Source of the DNA: Hexactinellida sp. DTS-2022
Taxonomy: Eukaryota > Porifera > Hexactinellida
Direction: 5' to 3'
DNA length: 64,000 nt
Assembly: GCA_028753945.1 (NCBI GenBank)
Contig: JAPNXP010000001.1
Location: 3,772,501 to 3,836,500, forward strand
This document shows positions 23,220-33,765 of the stretch, piece by piece (the stretch's first letter is position 1; each line of letters opens with the position of its first letter). Below the pieces are notes generated by a model. The model worked only from the letters and a program-made list of their open reading frames with translations, was not told where the DNA came from and searched no databases. Position numbers and translations under genes: made by a program.

Positions 23220-23720
23220 TGCTATCTGCGGCGGCTGAATAATTCCATGAATATCTTCAACAGGGATCCAACAACAAATCTTCATTTTGGGGCCAATTGA
23301 AGTATTTTGATGGCCTCTTGCATAGTTCTGGATGCTATTTTACCTCTCCTGCCTCCCATTTAGCTAGTGTAGCTTCATGCAGTGACTGTTCTCTTTTGCT
23401 TAGTGTTGGATGAGAACTGATAAAGTGGTTTGAAAGGCATTATGCCAACCTTCGAGTCTTCGACATAGTTGTTGGTACGTGCTTGATTATTCCCAACTCT
23501 GGTAAACATGTTCCATAATCTGATATGATAGAGTTCCATTAGGGTGCATAAACTTAATTAAGACATCTTGAAACACGAACGAAGTTTCTCTTATGATACC
23601 AATCCACCAATCGTCATCATAGGAACATCTCACAAATCTTCCAGGACTGCAGTCCCTTAGAGATACTATTGGGTCAATAATTTTATGTTCATTTGGTGAC
23701 GTTGGTTCATGAGGAATCAA
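23220..23720 (-). pseudogene. Mosaic of MULE C-terminus and a YDxxWW..FMHP module
   Basis: Minus strand, in order. 23720-23487 reads GRFVRCSYDDDWWIGIIRET and VLIKFMHPNG. About 23500-23370 in shifted frames reads RTNNYVE, EGWHNAFQTTLS and SHPTLSKREQSLHEATLAKW. About 23340-23220 reads KYFNWPQ and CWIPVEDIHGIIQPP. The EGWH..F...SHPT segment matches the C-terminal part of FLYWCH-type MULE transposases. The YDxDWWIG...FMHPxG...W...CWIP parts look like two halves of one small module that the MULE piece interrupts; I know the pattern from other animal repeat proteins but cannot name a domain. Frame changes and stops show it is dead. Confidence 0.6.
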
Positions 23721-23964
23721 ATATTCTGAGATTATTTTAACTGTTATATCGCCTGTAGCATTTGGAATATAACAGTGATGACTTCTAATACCTGCTATCT
23801 TTTGGCCTTTTTGAATCTTTCTTCTTGCTGGAATATTAGCGATTCGACTTCTTCATTTGATATATAGAAGAACATTATACCTTTAACAACAATTTTCATG
23901 CATTTGAATTTAAATAATAAATGATAAAATACACACAGAAGCTTAACTCATATATTGTTGATAT

Positions 23965-24495
23965 CAGGGAATGAAAGGTTCACGAACGAACTTATTGAAC
24001 TTGAACTGAACGAACTGAACGCAGGGCTTTTAAGACATTCACGGTGAACGAACTGATCGAACGCCAACGGTTTCTGAACGGCAATTTGAACGAACTGAAC
24101 GAACTGAACTGAACTAACTAAACTGAATAAAGATAAATTATAAATATAGATCCATTAAATATAATAGGTGACTGCAAAAGTGCTAATTTCGGACATCCCT
24201 GGTGGATTCATGTCTCTTAGTTTAGATTCTAGCTTCTTAACCTGAACTTCAATAACAGCTTGGAGGATCAAACAGTCTATCATAAACGGAATAGTTCGAC
24301 CCACTCACTCTACACTGAACGAACTGACAAAACGAATTGAACGGATTGAACGAAAGCGGGTTAGCCCGTGAACGAACTGAACGAACGCTAGTGGAGCTGA
24401 AGTTAGGAGGTGAACTTGAACGAACTGAACGTGCGTCAATTTAAGATGAACTGAATTGCGTCAATTCAGTCCGTTCGTGAACCTTTCATTCCCTG
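23965..24495. mobile_element. hAT-type MITE, GAACGAACTGAAC family, copy 2
   Basis: Same ends as copy 1 (CAGGGAATGAAAGG...CATTCCCTG). The perfect 8-bp target duplication GTTGATAT is at 23957-23964 and 24496-24503. The interior closely matches copy 1 over its length. Confidence 0.95.
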
Positions 24496-25681
24496 GTTGA
24501 TATTCATAGAAATTATCAAAAGCATATCCAACAAATATCAATAGCCGAACAACATAGGAACCACAATTATTTTAAAGTAACGTATGGATGTATGCATTTA
24601 ATTGTTCTAACTTGTTATACATTAAATTGTTGAAGGTATAAAACATTAAGAGTTTCCATTGACACCATAGATTTACTGGTAGACTAGGCATAGAATGGGC
24701 CAAAATACAATTAATTATAACAAAGTTAGGTTGCTCGTCAATTTAATAAATGAGCGCATGCATAGCAACCTATTCTCAGGGATTGTTTGGGGTCATTCAC
24801 TAATGAATTTATATATAGGATGTCATCAAGTTATTACATTAATTACAATAACCGCGAAGCGGTCGTTGCTGGCTCCACATAACACTCCATGTCTCATAGT
24901 ACAAATGAGGCCAAAGAAACATGCAATTTGACCAATTTTCAATTTTTGTACAATAACTATGACGTCATATTAAAACATGTCTAATAGCACTTCTGAGTCC
25001 TTACTACCCAGTATAATAATAGCTCATATTTTGATTGAGGCAATTATAAGGTGTTAATAATCACTTGGTGCAACCATTCTTAGGTACAGATTTTCAATTT
25101 TATCCAACACAGAAATCTGTTTAAAGGGGACTCCTGTCCGACACTTGCATACAATCGCTGATTAAATGGGCATTAGCTTAAACTACATTCTATAAATCAA
25201 CTCAATTATGAAACATAGATACCATAATAAGATGTCATTTAAGATTTGGTTCTCAACCCAAGGAGACATCGAGATTTGTTGTTGTTTGTCTTAAGCAGCA
25301 AAATACAGATATTCCTGCATGTTTAACCCCTCATCTTCATGAAAATGTGGAGATGTTCTTCCAAATTTTCATCAAAACACTAGTTGATATGTGTTCATAC
25401 ATGTGTAGAAGTTTGTTACGCTTGGTATGTAAATATTATAAATTATGATCATTTTGCAGAGTTGAGATGTAAATGTCCGACATAATTTTTTCTGAATCAC
25501 ACAATTTTCAACAGGCGGTTTCTCATAAAATATTTGCAATTAAGAGCTAATATTGTATATTTTAATATAGCTATAGTGATATATGTCACATACAAATTAT
25601 GAAGCGATTCTGAGATATCGAAGATTTGGACTTGTTCATTTCGCATGGAATAACCCTATAGATATTAGATATACACCCAGG

Positions 25682-28336
25682 CATAGCCTACTCTATATAT
25701 GGCCTGACAGTAACCTAGAAAATGTGGACCAAGGATGAAGGAGAAGATGGTATATTTATCCAACCACAATATTTAATTTCAAAAAATAATAATAATCAAC
25801 CACATTAATTAAAATTATTCTTGAAATATATACAACTATTGATCAGATTTTATTCCAAACTCTTCTATTGACGTACAATCTCTTCCTTTTAATTTCGCTT
25901 TGGTATTTTATTCATATTAGCTTCTATTCATAACTCGTGTTCTGTCCCCGGTTGCAAGAGCAACTACAACCCAGATTACCATGTTCCTGTGTTCAAGATG
26001 CCTCAAAGTCCACCAACCCTGAATCATGCCTGGACATGCGCTCTTCGTCGCGAGAATATCAGTTACCTGAAGGTGGTCTATGTACGTGTATGTATCGACC
26101 ATTTTCAGAAAGAAGACATATACAACACTTTCCAAGTACCAAGAGGAGATAGTACTTTTACTGAAGTACCGCGGGCGAAGCCAAAGCTGAAGGAAGGCGC
26201 TGTACCAAGTTTGCTGCCCAACTGCCCAGCGTATTACTCATCCTAACCTAACAAACGGAATCGCTTCTCATACGATGCAAAAGAGGAAGAATTGATGAAC
26301 CAAACACAACAACTCAGCTTGAGATCCGAGAGTCAAGAGAAAGAGAAGTTTGTGGTCAACTCTCTACAGGACTGGAAAGATAAGTTAACCTCGATTTCTT
26401 TACCTAATAGTTGGTTGGTCTGGTTTCCTTAATGAGAGCAACATAACGTTTGTTCACCCTAAAATGGCTGAAAAAAATATCTCAGTAGATTTGTACCTTG
26501 AAATCAATGCTTATTTATCCACCTCAGCCTATTTTAATGGACAGAGTATATCCGTTTCCATTGCTGCGATTAGTGACATCCAAGAAATTGAATCTGTGAA
26601 ATTGAATCTGTTTTGCAGGAACTTGCTTTAAAATACAACTCTAGTTCTTATTGTGATTATCCCCTTAAGTTCGGTTGTGCGTCTTTTGAAGATGTACGTC
26701 AATTATATAATTCAGAAAGAACAAGTTTATCCAAGTCAGCTCCTCATTTGCCTATGGAGCATTTTTTCCGTCTAGCAATGAGCGTTAAAATGTCAAACTG
26801 GTTTTGAAAGTCGTTAACGAATTAACAATATCAGCGCTAACTATCCAGAACGAATTGCGTTATCCAGAATATAGAAAGAATATAATTATTCAACGCGAAC
26901 ACACCATATAAAGGAATACGTTTGAACGATAATTTCTCTAGACCTTGGACTTTTAATGACGAGCGATTTCTATTTTTGACTCGTGTAGTTTTGGTTAGAT
27001 GCTTGGCAAACTTCACCAGAAAAAATTGGCAGACTGAGTAAACAAACATACACCAGTTTTAGACATGCTTGTATTGCCTTACCACAAATTACCAATCATT
27101 GGACTCAATCTTGTGGCTTTACATATGTGTTGTCCTCCTTTCTACAGACGGGTCCCTTGGAACACCATTTCGGTCTATACCGTATGATGTCGGGTTCTAT
27201 TTATCACATCTCCTATCATGAAATCCTTGAACCGAGCGTCGACTTAAACTTTCTAGCATATTAAACATATTTACTGACCAACAAGACACTTCCTTTCAAT
27301 CTATTCAGTCATTTGTCAAGTCATTTTCTTGTCCTTATAGTGTATTCCACTACTGATGGTGAGTTCAATTTGGAGCCATTTCTTGATGAGATTAATGACC
27401 TATCAACAATTGATTGTGGTTCACAGTTGCTTCAATCATTAGGCTTTATTGCAGGCTATACTGTCCATCAGTACCTGAAGTCCTGAACCAAATAAAACCG
27501 TGTCATGTCTGTCTACATATGCTAACAGTTGATAAAGAATTTCTCCTTCATTTAGACCTGGACTCTTAGTATAAACTTCTGCAGCTAACGGACCGTGGCG
27601 GACTTAAATATCCATCTGAGCCAGTTTTAAATTCCATACTTGTTTTATGGAAGACCTTTAGTGCCATCGAAAACAATAAAGAGCTGTTGGCGAAGGTTGT
27701 AAGTGGACCTTCTAGAAAAATACTAGTTGTTTTCACGTTGGTGTATTTGGAAGTTAGCGATAATTGTGATCCAAGTATTTGGAAGTCTACTTGTATTAGC
27801 TGTGGTGTGTTTAGTTGGAACATCTTATCGAAGCTCGTCTTTACCGCAGCGAATTGCTTTCTTGCAAACAAAGTTAAGAATTATAACTCGCTGGTTCTTT
27901 CAAAAAGTATAGAAAGCCTAAATTTAAGAAAAACTCTTAATTATGTGTCTACTTATTAGTATTTACCATGATTTGTATTACTCTTTATTCTTATTTATAT
28001 TATGTAGTTAAGTGTGTCGCGTGTCACTGCTAGATCCAGAGAGAGAAAGAGGAGAGAGGAAAAAAAGCAAATAATTGTGTAGTATTTACTGTAGCATTAT
28101 TATTAGAAATTGTACTGTTTGTGTTTATTATTACTATTAAATTATGAGAATCCAATCAGCCTTCTCATTACAGCTAATACTAATCACGGGCTAGCAGGGC
28201 TGAGTTATGTTTACGACCTAGAGACGTATAAAGAACTTAGTAGTTCAATATAGAAAACATTAAAAAATTAACATTTCCCATCATCTTGTGCATCCCTGGT
28301 ACATCTACTGTCAGGCCATATATAGAGTAGGCTATG
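25682..28336 (+). mobile_element. P-like DNA transposon, 2.65 kb
   Basis: Perfect 31-bp terminal inverted repeats at 25682-25712 and 28306-28336, beginning CATAGCCTACTC and ending GGCCTGACAGTA. The flanks give an imperfect 8-bp duplication (ACCCAGGC and ATCCAGGC, overlapping the first base of the left repeat). A THAP-domain transposase relic fills the interior. A 31-bp repeat beginning CAT, an 8-bp duplication and a THAP transposase together are the signature of the P superfamily. It is inserted in the 5' end of Helitron A1. Confidence 0.85.
25932..27957 (+). pseudogene. Decayed THAP-domain (P-element-like) transposase
   Basis: 25935-26245 reads SCSVPGCKSNYNPDYHVPVF ... VCIDHFQKEDI ... VPRGDSTFTEVPRAKP: a nearly complete C2CH THAP DNA-binding domain with C-x4-C, Trp (HAW) and C-x2-HF. 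In the same frame, 26283-26420 is a Glu/Gln-rich possible coiled coil. Shifted frames continue at 26449-26612 and 26613-26807 (MQELALKYNSSSYCDYPLKF). The C-terminal part, about 27590-27957, reads DRGGLKYPSEPVLNSILVLW and ends at a stop. Just before it, a shifted frame has FIAGYTVHQYLK. Multiple frameshifts and stops mean it is inactive. I did not identify the acidic catalytic residues of the RNase-H-like core with confidence. Assignment to the P/THAP9 type rests on the THAP domain plus the flanking repeats. Confidence 0.82.
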
Positions 28337-28848
28337 ATCCAGGCTTGTGTTTTAATAGTACGAGCCCTTCGGTCTCGGTCGCTTCGCGACGGATCACTCT
28401 CTCACAAAGGTCGCTTCGCGACCTTTGTTCGTTCGTGTTAGGCACTACGCGATGCAATTAACGGCCGCTTCGCGGCCTTTCTCTCCTCTAAAAGACAGTA
28501 ATATTAATAATAAATAAGTTAACCTGTGGCTAGTATATTACACACACTACTTAACACGCGCTTAAATTCATTCTGGGTTGTGATTCGTTAATGTAATCTG
28601 TTTGGGAAATGATGTGTTATGTATGTTATTCTCATTACTTATTAGTTATTAATTATTAGTTAATAATATATGATATTGGCTCAATAATTCTTAATTAAGG
28701 TAGCTCATTTCAGCTCCATTAAAAGGTTAGCTTGTTAGCTCAAATAAATTGAAACCCGTGGCTGATAAATTATACGCAATTATTTATTTCAGTATATTAT
28801 ATTGCAAAGTAATTTACTTAGCCTGGATTTAATCTCTGCATAATATGG

Positions 28849-28905
28849 TTTAAAGATGAGAATAAGACCGCTTCGCGATCTTATTCTCACCATTAAACCA
28901 TTATT
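28849..28905. repeat. Hairpin with GCTTCGCG loop
   Basis: GGTTTAAAGATGAGAATAAG pairs with CTTATTCTCACCATTAAACC around CCGCTTCGCGAT. A related hairpin is near 63721-63768 in inverted context. Confidence 0.75.
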
Positions 28906-28957
28906 ATGCAGAGGTTAAATCCAGGGTTGTAAAATATTTGATTTAATTGATAGTAAT

Positions 28958-29079
28958 AAAATCCAAAATTGCAGCCTGTGCCGACGCATGTTCCTTTGGT
29001 GGCACTATATTTTGTTGGTGGTTTATTGATAGTGCCTCCAATGGAACATGCTGTCAGTACAGGCTGCAATTTTGGATTT
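28958..29079. repeat. Hairpin repeat H, copy 1
   Basis: Inverted arms of about 45 bp: AATCCAAAATTGCAGCCTGT with its inverse, and GTTCCTTTGGTGGCACTAT facing ATAGTGCCTCCAATGGAAC. A loop of about 20 bp separates them. Confidence 0.85.
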
Positions 29080-29099
29080 TTTTTCGCCAAGTCATCATC

Positions 29100-30595
29100 A
29101 CTATAAAGGTGTTAAATTATTTCAGAAAGGTGTTACAGAAGGCTACGACCCTTAGAGTGGTAGAAGTTTCCATCTTTCTCACTTCATTTGTGAGATATTC
29201 AAGTTTCAGTAGAATATAATATGTGCTGAGTCAGCATTTTTAGGTGCGTGTTGGGTATTCACCCAACTCCAACCAACCCATGCGAATTATTTAATTCACA
29301 AAATTGTAAAAATACATTTTATTGACGATGTCATCATCACCTCAAGGTGTCAAGACCCACTTGTATAGGTGGTACCTAGATAAGGACCAATTGATAAATT
29401 GAAAGTTTGTTTCTATCTTGAATCATCTCTGAGATTAATGAAATTTAGCTAATTAGTATAAATATTTAATTAATTTATTAATTATTTAACACCATTATTA
29501 TATACAGCAAAATAAATTAAGTTCAATTATTTGCAATTATTAGTAATTTAAATTGAGTTTCACTATCATATTTGAATTCAGCGCACTCGATAACCCCAAT
29601 AATCCAATTAGAAACTTCTATAAGTTAAATACAAAAGGAATTAATTATAATAAATTACGTCAGTACATTAATTGTGCAAGAATATTCTCGCCGAAATAAA
29701 TATAATCACTTAATCTGTCGTTGTTGTGGAATGTAAAATCTTAACGGTTCTATCATAAACCATCTTTAGTTTAATGCCATTCATTCATTACTTATTGATA
29801 ATAAATTAAATTATTAGTTATTTATTTTAGCAATGTTATCCACGGTGAGTTGAGTAAAGTCAACAAATTCCTTATATAAATTAATTTAATTTATCCATTG
29901 TATAGTAATGCTACAATTAAATAGAAGCCAGCTGGAATTTATAAGTTGAATCAATTTAATTATCGCAAGTTGAATCAATAGAGTAGGATTTAACAAGTTA
30001 AATCAATATAATTATTACAAGTTAAATCAATGGATTAGATTTAACACTTTTACAGAAATTGAAGTGTGAGTAAACAAAGAAATTTCAACCCCCATTTATG
30101 GCAAAAATTAAAGCCATTTTTGAAAGTTTTCTTCTCCCAACAGACGCAGAATTTTAAGATGAATCCAAATATGAAATAAAATTTGGGGGTTTAGTAAAAC
30201 ATATTTTGAGTTATGGACCAGACAAATTTTGAAAGGTGTTAAAGATGTGTCCAAAATGTGTCAATTAAAAATCGTAACCCCAGGTGCAAATTAGACGGTC
30301 CCATCGCACCTACATGCCTAGTTTCAGCCCATCAACTATAAAGCTCTGGCCAGGGCACCGTCTACGGAGAAAAAAATCCAAAATTGCAGCATGCGCCGAC
30401 AGCATGTTCCTTTGGTGGCACTATATTTTGTTGGTTGTTTATTGATAGTGCCTCCAAAGGAACATGCTGTCGGCGCAGGCTGCAATTTTGGATTTTTTTT
30501 CGCCAAGTCATCAACGCCCAAGGTGTGAAGAAGCATTTGTTAATTGGTCCGGGTCACAAGGAACGGTAGATAAACTTGAAGTTTGTTTCTATCTT
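29100..30595. repeat. Hairpin-repeat block, unit 1 (duplicated at 60.8-62.3 kb)
   Basis: This stretch, with hairpin copy 2 at 30373-30494, matches 60.8-62.3 kb in order and orientation: ACTCGATAACCCCAATAATC, GAATATTCTCGCCGAAATA, AGAAGCCAGCTG, CAACCCCCATTTATGGCA, GGTGCAAATTAGA. It reads as one long non-coding repeat unit. Confidence 0.8.
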
Positions 30596-31617
30596 AAACC
30601 ATCTTGAGTTTGATGCCATTCATTCATTATGTATTGATAATAAATTATATTATTAGTTATTTATATTAGCATTGTTATCCACGGTTGAGTTGAATTAAGT
30701 CAACAAATTCCTTATATTATATTATTTTATTTAATCCATTGTATGGTAAATTAAATAGAAGCCAGCTGCAATTAATAAGTTAAATCAATTAAATTATCGC
30801 TAGTTGAATCAATAGAGTAAGATTTAACAAGTTAAATCAATATAATTATTACAAGTTGAAACAATGGAATTAGATTTAACAGTTATACTGAAACTGAAGT
30901 GTGAGTAAACAAAGAAATTTCAACCCCCATTTATGGCAGAAATAAAACTCTTTATTGAAAGTTTTCTTCTCCCATCAGACGCAGAATTTTATGGTGAATC
31001 CAAATGTGAAATAAAATTTTGGGGTTTAGTAAAACATATTTTGTGTTATGGACCAGACAAATTTTGAAAGGTGTTAAAGATGTGTCAAAAATTTGTTAAT
31101 CAAAAATCGTAACCCCAGGTGCAAATTAGACGGTCCCATCGCACCTACATGCCAAGTTTCAGCCCATCAACTATAAAGCTCAGGCCAGGGCACCGTCTAC
31201 GGAGAAAAAAAAAAAAAATTGCACCCTGTGCCGACGCATGTTCCTTTGGTGGCACTATATTTTGTTGGTTGTTTATTGATAGTGCCTCCAAAGGAACATG
31301 CTGTCGGCGCAGGCTGCAATTTTGGATTTTTTTTCGCCAAGTCATCAACGCCCAAGGTGTGAAGAAGCATTTGTTAATTGGTCCGAGTCACAAGGAACGG
31401 TAGATAAATTTGAAGTTTGTTTCTATCTTAAACCATCTTGAGTTTGATGCCATTCATTCATTATGTATTGATAATAAATTATATTATTAGTTATTTATTT
31501 TAGCAATGTTATCCACGGTTAAGTTGAATTAAGTCAACAAATTCCTTATATTATATTATTATATTTAATCCATTGTATGGTAAATTAAATAGAAGCCAGC
31601 TGCAATTTATAAGTTAA

Positions 31618-33202
31618 GGCCCCTCTCGGGTTAATTTTGAATTATTTAAATAATTGAGTTTATTTCGTTTTTATTAGTTATAATACCCGGGAGGATAATA
31701 TAGGAAAATTTGGCTTAATTCTGAGGACAATTGAACTCACTAGAGCAATTTGAAATTGGGGGATGTCTGTTATATGGCCAAATTGAGAGTAATATAAATT
31801 ACGGCCACACAATGCTGTTCAGATAAATTGAGATTCGATTGTTTTTGGATAGTACACCAGAAAGTAAAGCCACATAGAAAATTTCTGGTGAATCTGACTA
31901 ATAGTTTTGCTGTAGCGACCATTATAAGATCCAGGAATGTGAAGGACATCATGGAGGGTGACTTTTTCAAATGGAATGAAAGTTTAGTAGGCTGGCACTG
32001 CCACAATTTGTTTTCAATATAGTTGTTATTCATACAAAAGTATATTTGCATATCTACTTAGGTTGTAAACCTAAATTTTCAACATTCCAAAAATTAAGTT
32101 CCGAGTTATAGTCATTTGAAGTCATATTTGGACTGTCAAGGTCCCTAGTCTGACTTCAAAGGGCATTAACTTTGAAAGTTTGTATTGTAAAGTTTAGATC
32201 AAGGGTCATTCCCATATTAAATATATATTCAATCGTTTACACTTGGTTTCAAACAATTTGGATGAAAACTGTGAACGCTTTAGCATTTTAAACTTTCTGA
32301 CCTTTCAACTCATTGGGTGGTCCTTTCACATCTCTACATTGAATCTCAGAAACCCGTCGACCAATAATGAAATATTTGAGTGCAAAATGCTCGCAATACC
32401 CGGTTTCCTATTCGTCTATAATACATTTTATGACCCTAACTCGCAAAATTCTTCCAAATGACCATATATGGGCATAAAATGTGCCCATTTTTGATGATTT
32501 AGCATATTTATTTCTTCAAAACTATAAACTCTAGAGCTTAGCACTAAATTTCACATCACATCCATATAATATTGCAAACCCATTAGAATCACAATTGAAA
32601 CCATTTTCCTAAAGATTGCTGTCCTATATATTGACCGGAATGCCCTCATAATAGTGTGAAAAGTAAATATAAAATTCCATTTATTTTTGGTTCAACTATT
32701 GCAAATTTGGTCCAAATTGTTTGAAACCAAGTCTAAACTAACGAGGACATATGTAATTCGGGGGGATTTTTCAAACTAACCTCTAGCATAAAAAATTCAG
32801 AATTCTATATCTTTGAAGTTCGACTTGGACCGCATATTTACATAAAACATCGAATAATGCAAAAATTGGCAGTCAAAATGTGACTTCAAAGGGCTATAAC
32901 TCACAAAGTTTGTATGTTAGTGGTTAGTTTGAAAAATCCCCCCGAATTACATATGTCTTCATCAGTTTAGACTTGGTTTCAAACTATTTAGACCAAATTT
33001 GCAATAGTTGAACCAAATGTAAATATATTTTCAATTGAAAATTGACATTTTCATGATGATACACACATTCCTGAGCACTAAACTGGTATTAACAGCAAAA
33101 GTAGAGCTCAGATTCACTTGAAATTTTCAATGTATCAATACTTTACTGTGTACTATACGAAAACAGTCTAATCTCAATTACCAAATTAACCAAAGAGGGG
33201 CC
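31618..33202. mobile_element. TTAA-targeting (piggyBac-like) element, 1.6 kb
   Basis: Ends GGCCCCTCTCGGGTTAAT and ATTAACCAAAGAGGGGCC are imperfect inverses. TTAA flanks both sides (31614-31617, 33203-33206). The uninterrupted site is present in the sister unit near 62504-62510, proving a precise insertion. Inside, about 32690-32800 and 32920-33030 form a second inverted pair. No transposase was recognised, so it is probably non-autonomous. Confidence 0.8.
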
Positions 33203-33639
33203 TTAAATCAATTTAATTATCGCAAGTTGAATCAATAGAGTAAGATTTAACAAGTTAAATCAATATAATTATTACAAGTTGAAACAATGGAATTAGATTT
33301 AACAGTTATACTGAAACTGAAGTGTGAGTAAACAAAGAAATTTCAACCCCCATTTATGGCAGAAATAAAACTCTTTATTGAAAGTTTTCTTCTCCCATCA
33401 GACGCGGAATTTTATGGTGAATCCAAATGTGAAATAAAATTTGGGGGTTTAGTAAAACATATTTTGTGTTATGGACCAGACAAATTTTGAAAGGTGTTAA
33501 AGATGTGTCAAAAATTTCTTAATCAAAAATCGTTACCCCAGGTGCAAATTAGACGGTCCCATCGCACCTACATGCAAAGTTTAAGCCCATCAACTATAAA
33601 GCTCTGGCCAGGGCACCGTCTACGGAGAAAAAATAATAA

Positions 33640-33765
33640 AAATAAAGGCAGTGATTCCAATACTGGGCCACTATACTATAGTATAGTCGGCACAGTAATA
33701 ATAATAATAAAGGCAGTGATTCTAATACTGGGCCACTATACTATAGTATAGTCGCCACAGTAAAA
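33640..33765. repeat. CTATACTATAGTATAG palindrome units
   Basis: Two copies of AAGGCAGTGATTCCAATACT followed by GGGCCACTATACTATAGTAT and AGTCGGCACAGTAA. Similar pairs are at 34617-34730 and 62950-63088, with an inverted one at 36735-36785. Confidence 0.85.

Larger units (their letters stand above)
22127..25656. mobile_element. 3.5-kb element with ~0.82-kb inverted arms
   Basis: The arms (22127 to about 22950, and about 24850 to 25656) are nearly identical inverted copies, beginning GGGTTATTCCATATG and ending CATGGAATAACCC. TATA flanks both sides (22123-22126, 25657-25660) and occurs once in the reconstructed Helitron 5' end, so it is a probable 4-bp (or TA) duplication. The inner arm ends carry ACCGCTTCGCG. 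The 1.9-kb centre holds MULE-type coding debris and a hAT MITE. Superfamily unassigned. Confidence 0.75.
20572..25662 (-). mobile_element. Helitron family A, copy A2 (interrupted)
   Basis: The 3' end is ...GCGCGCTAG (complement of 20572-20580) and the 5' end is TCTA at 25662-25659, flanked by A (20571) and T (25663). It carries the same body blocks as A1. Inside it are the 8-bp-duplication element at 20679 and the long-inverted-repeat element at 22127. Confidence 0.75.
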
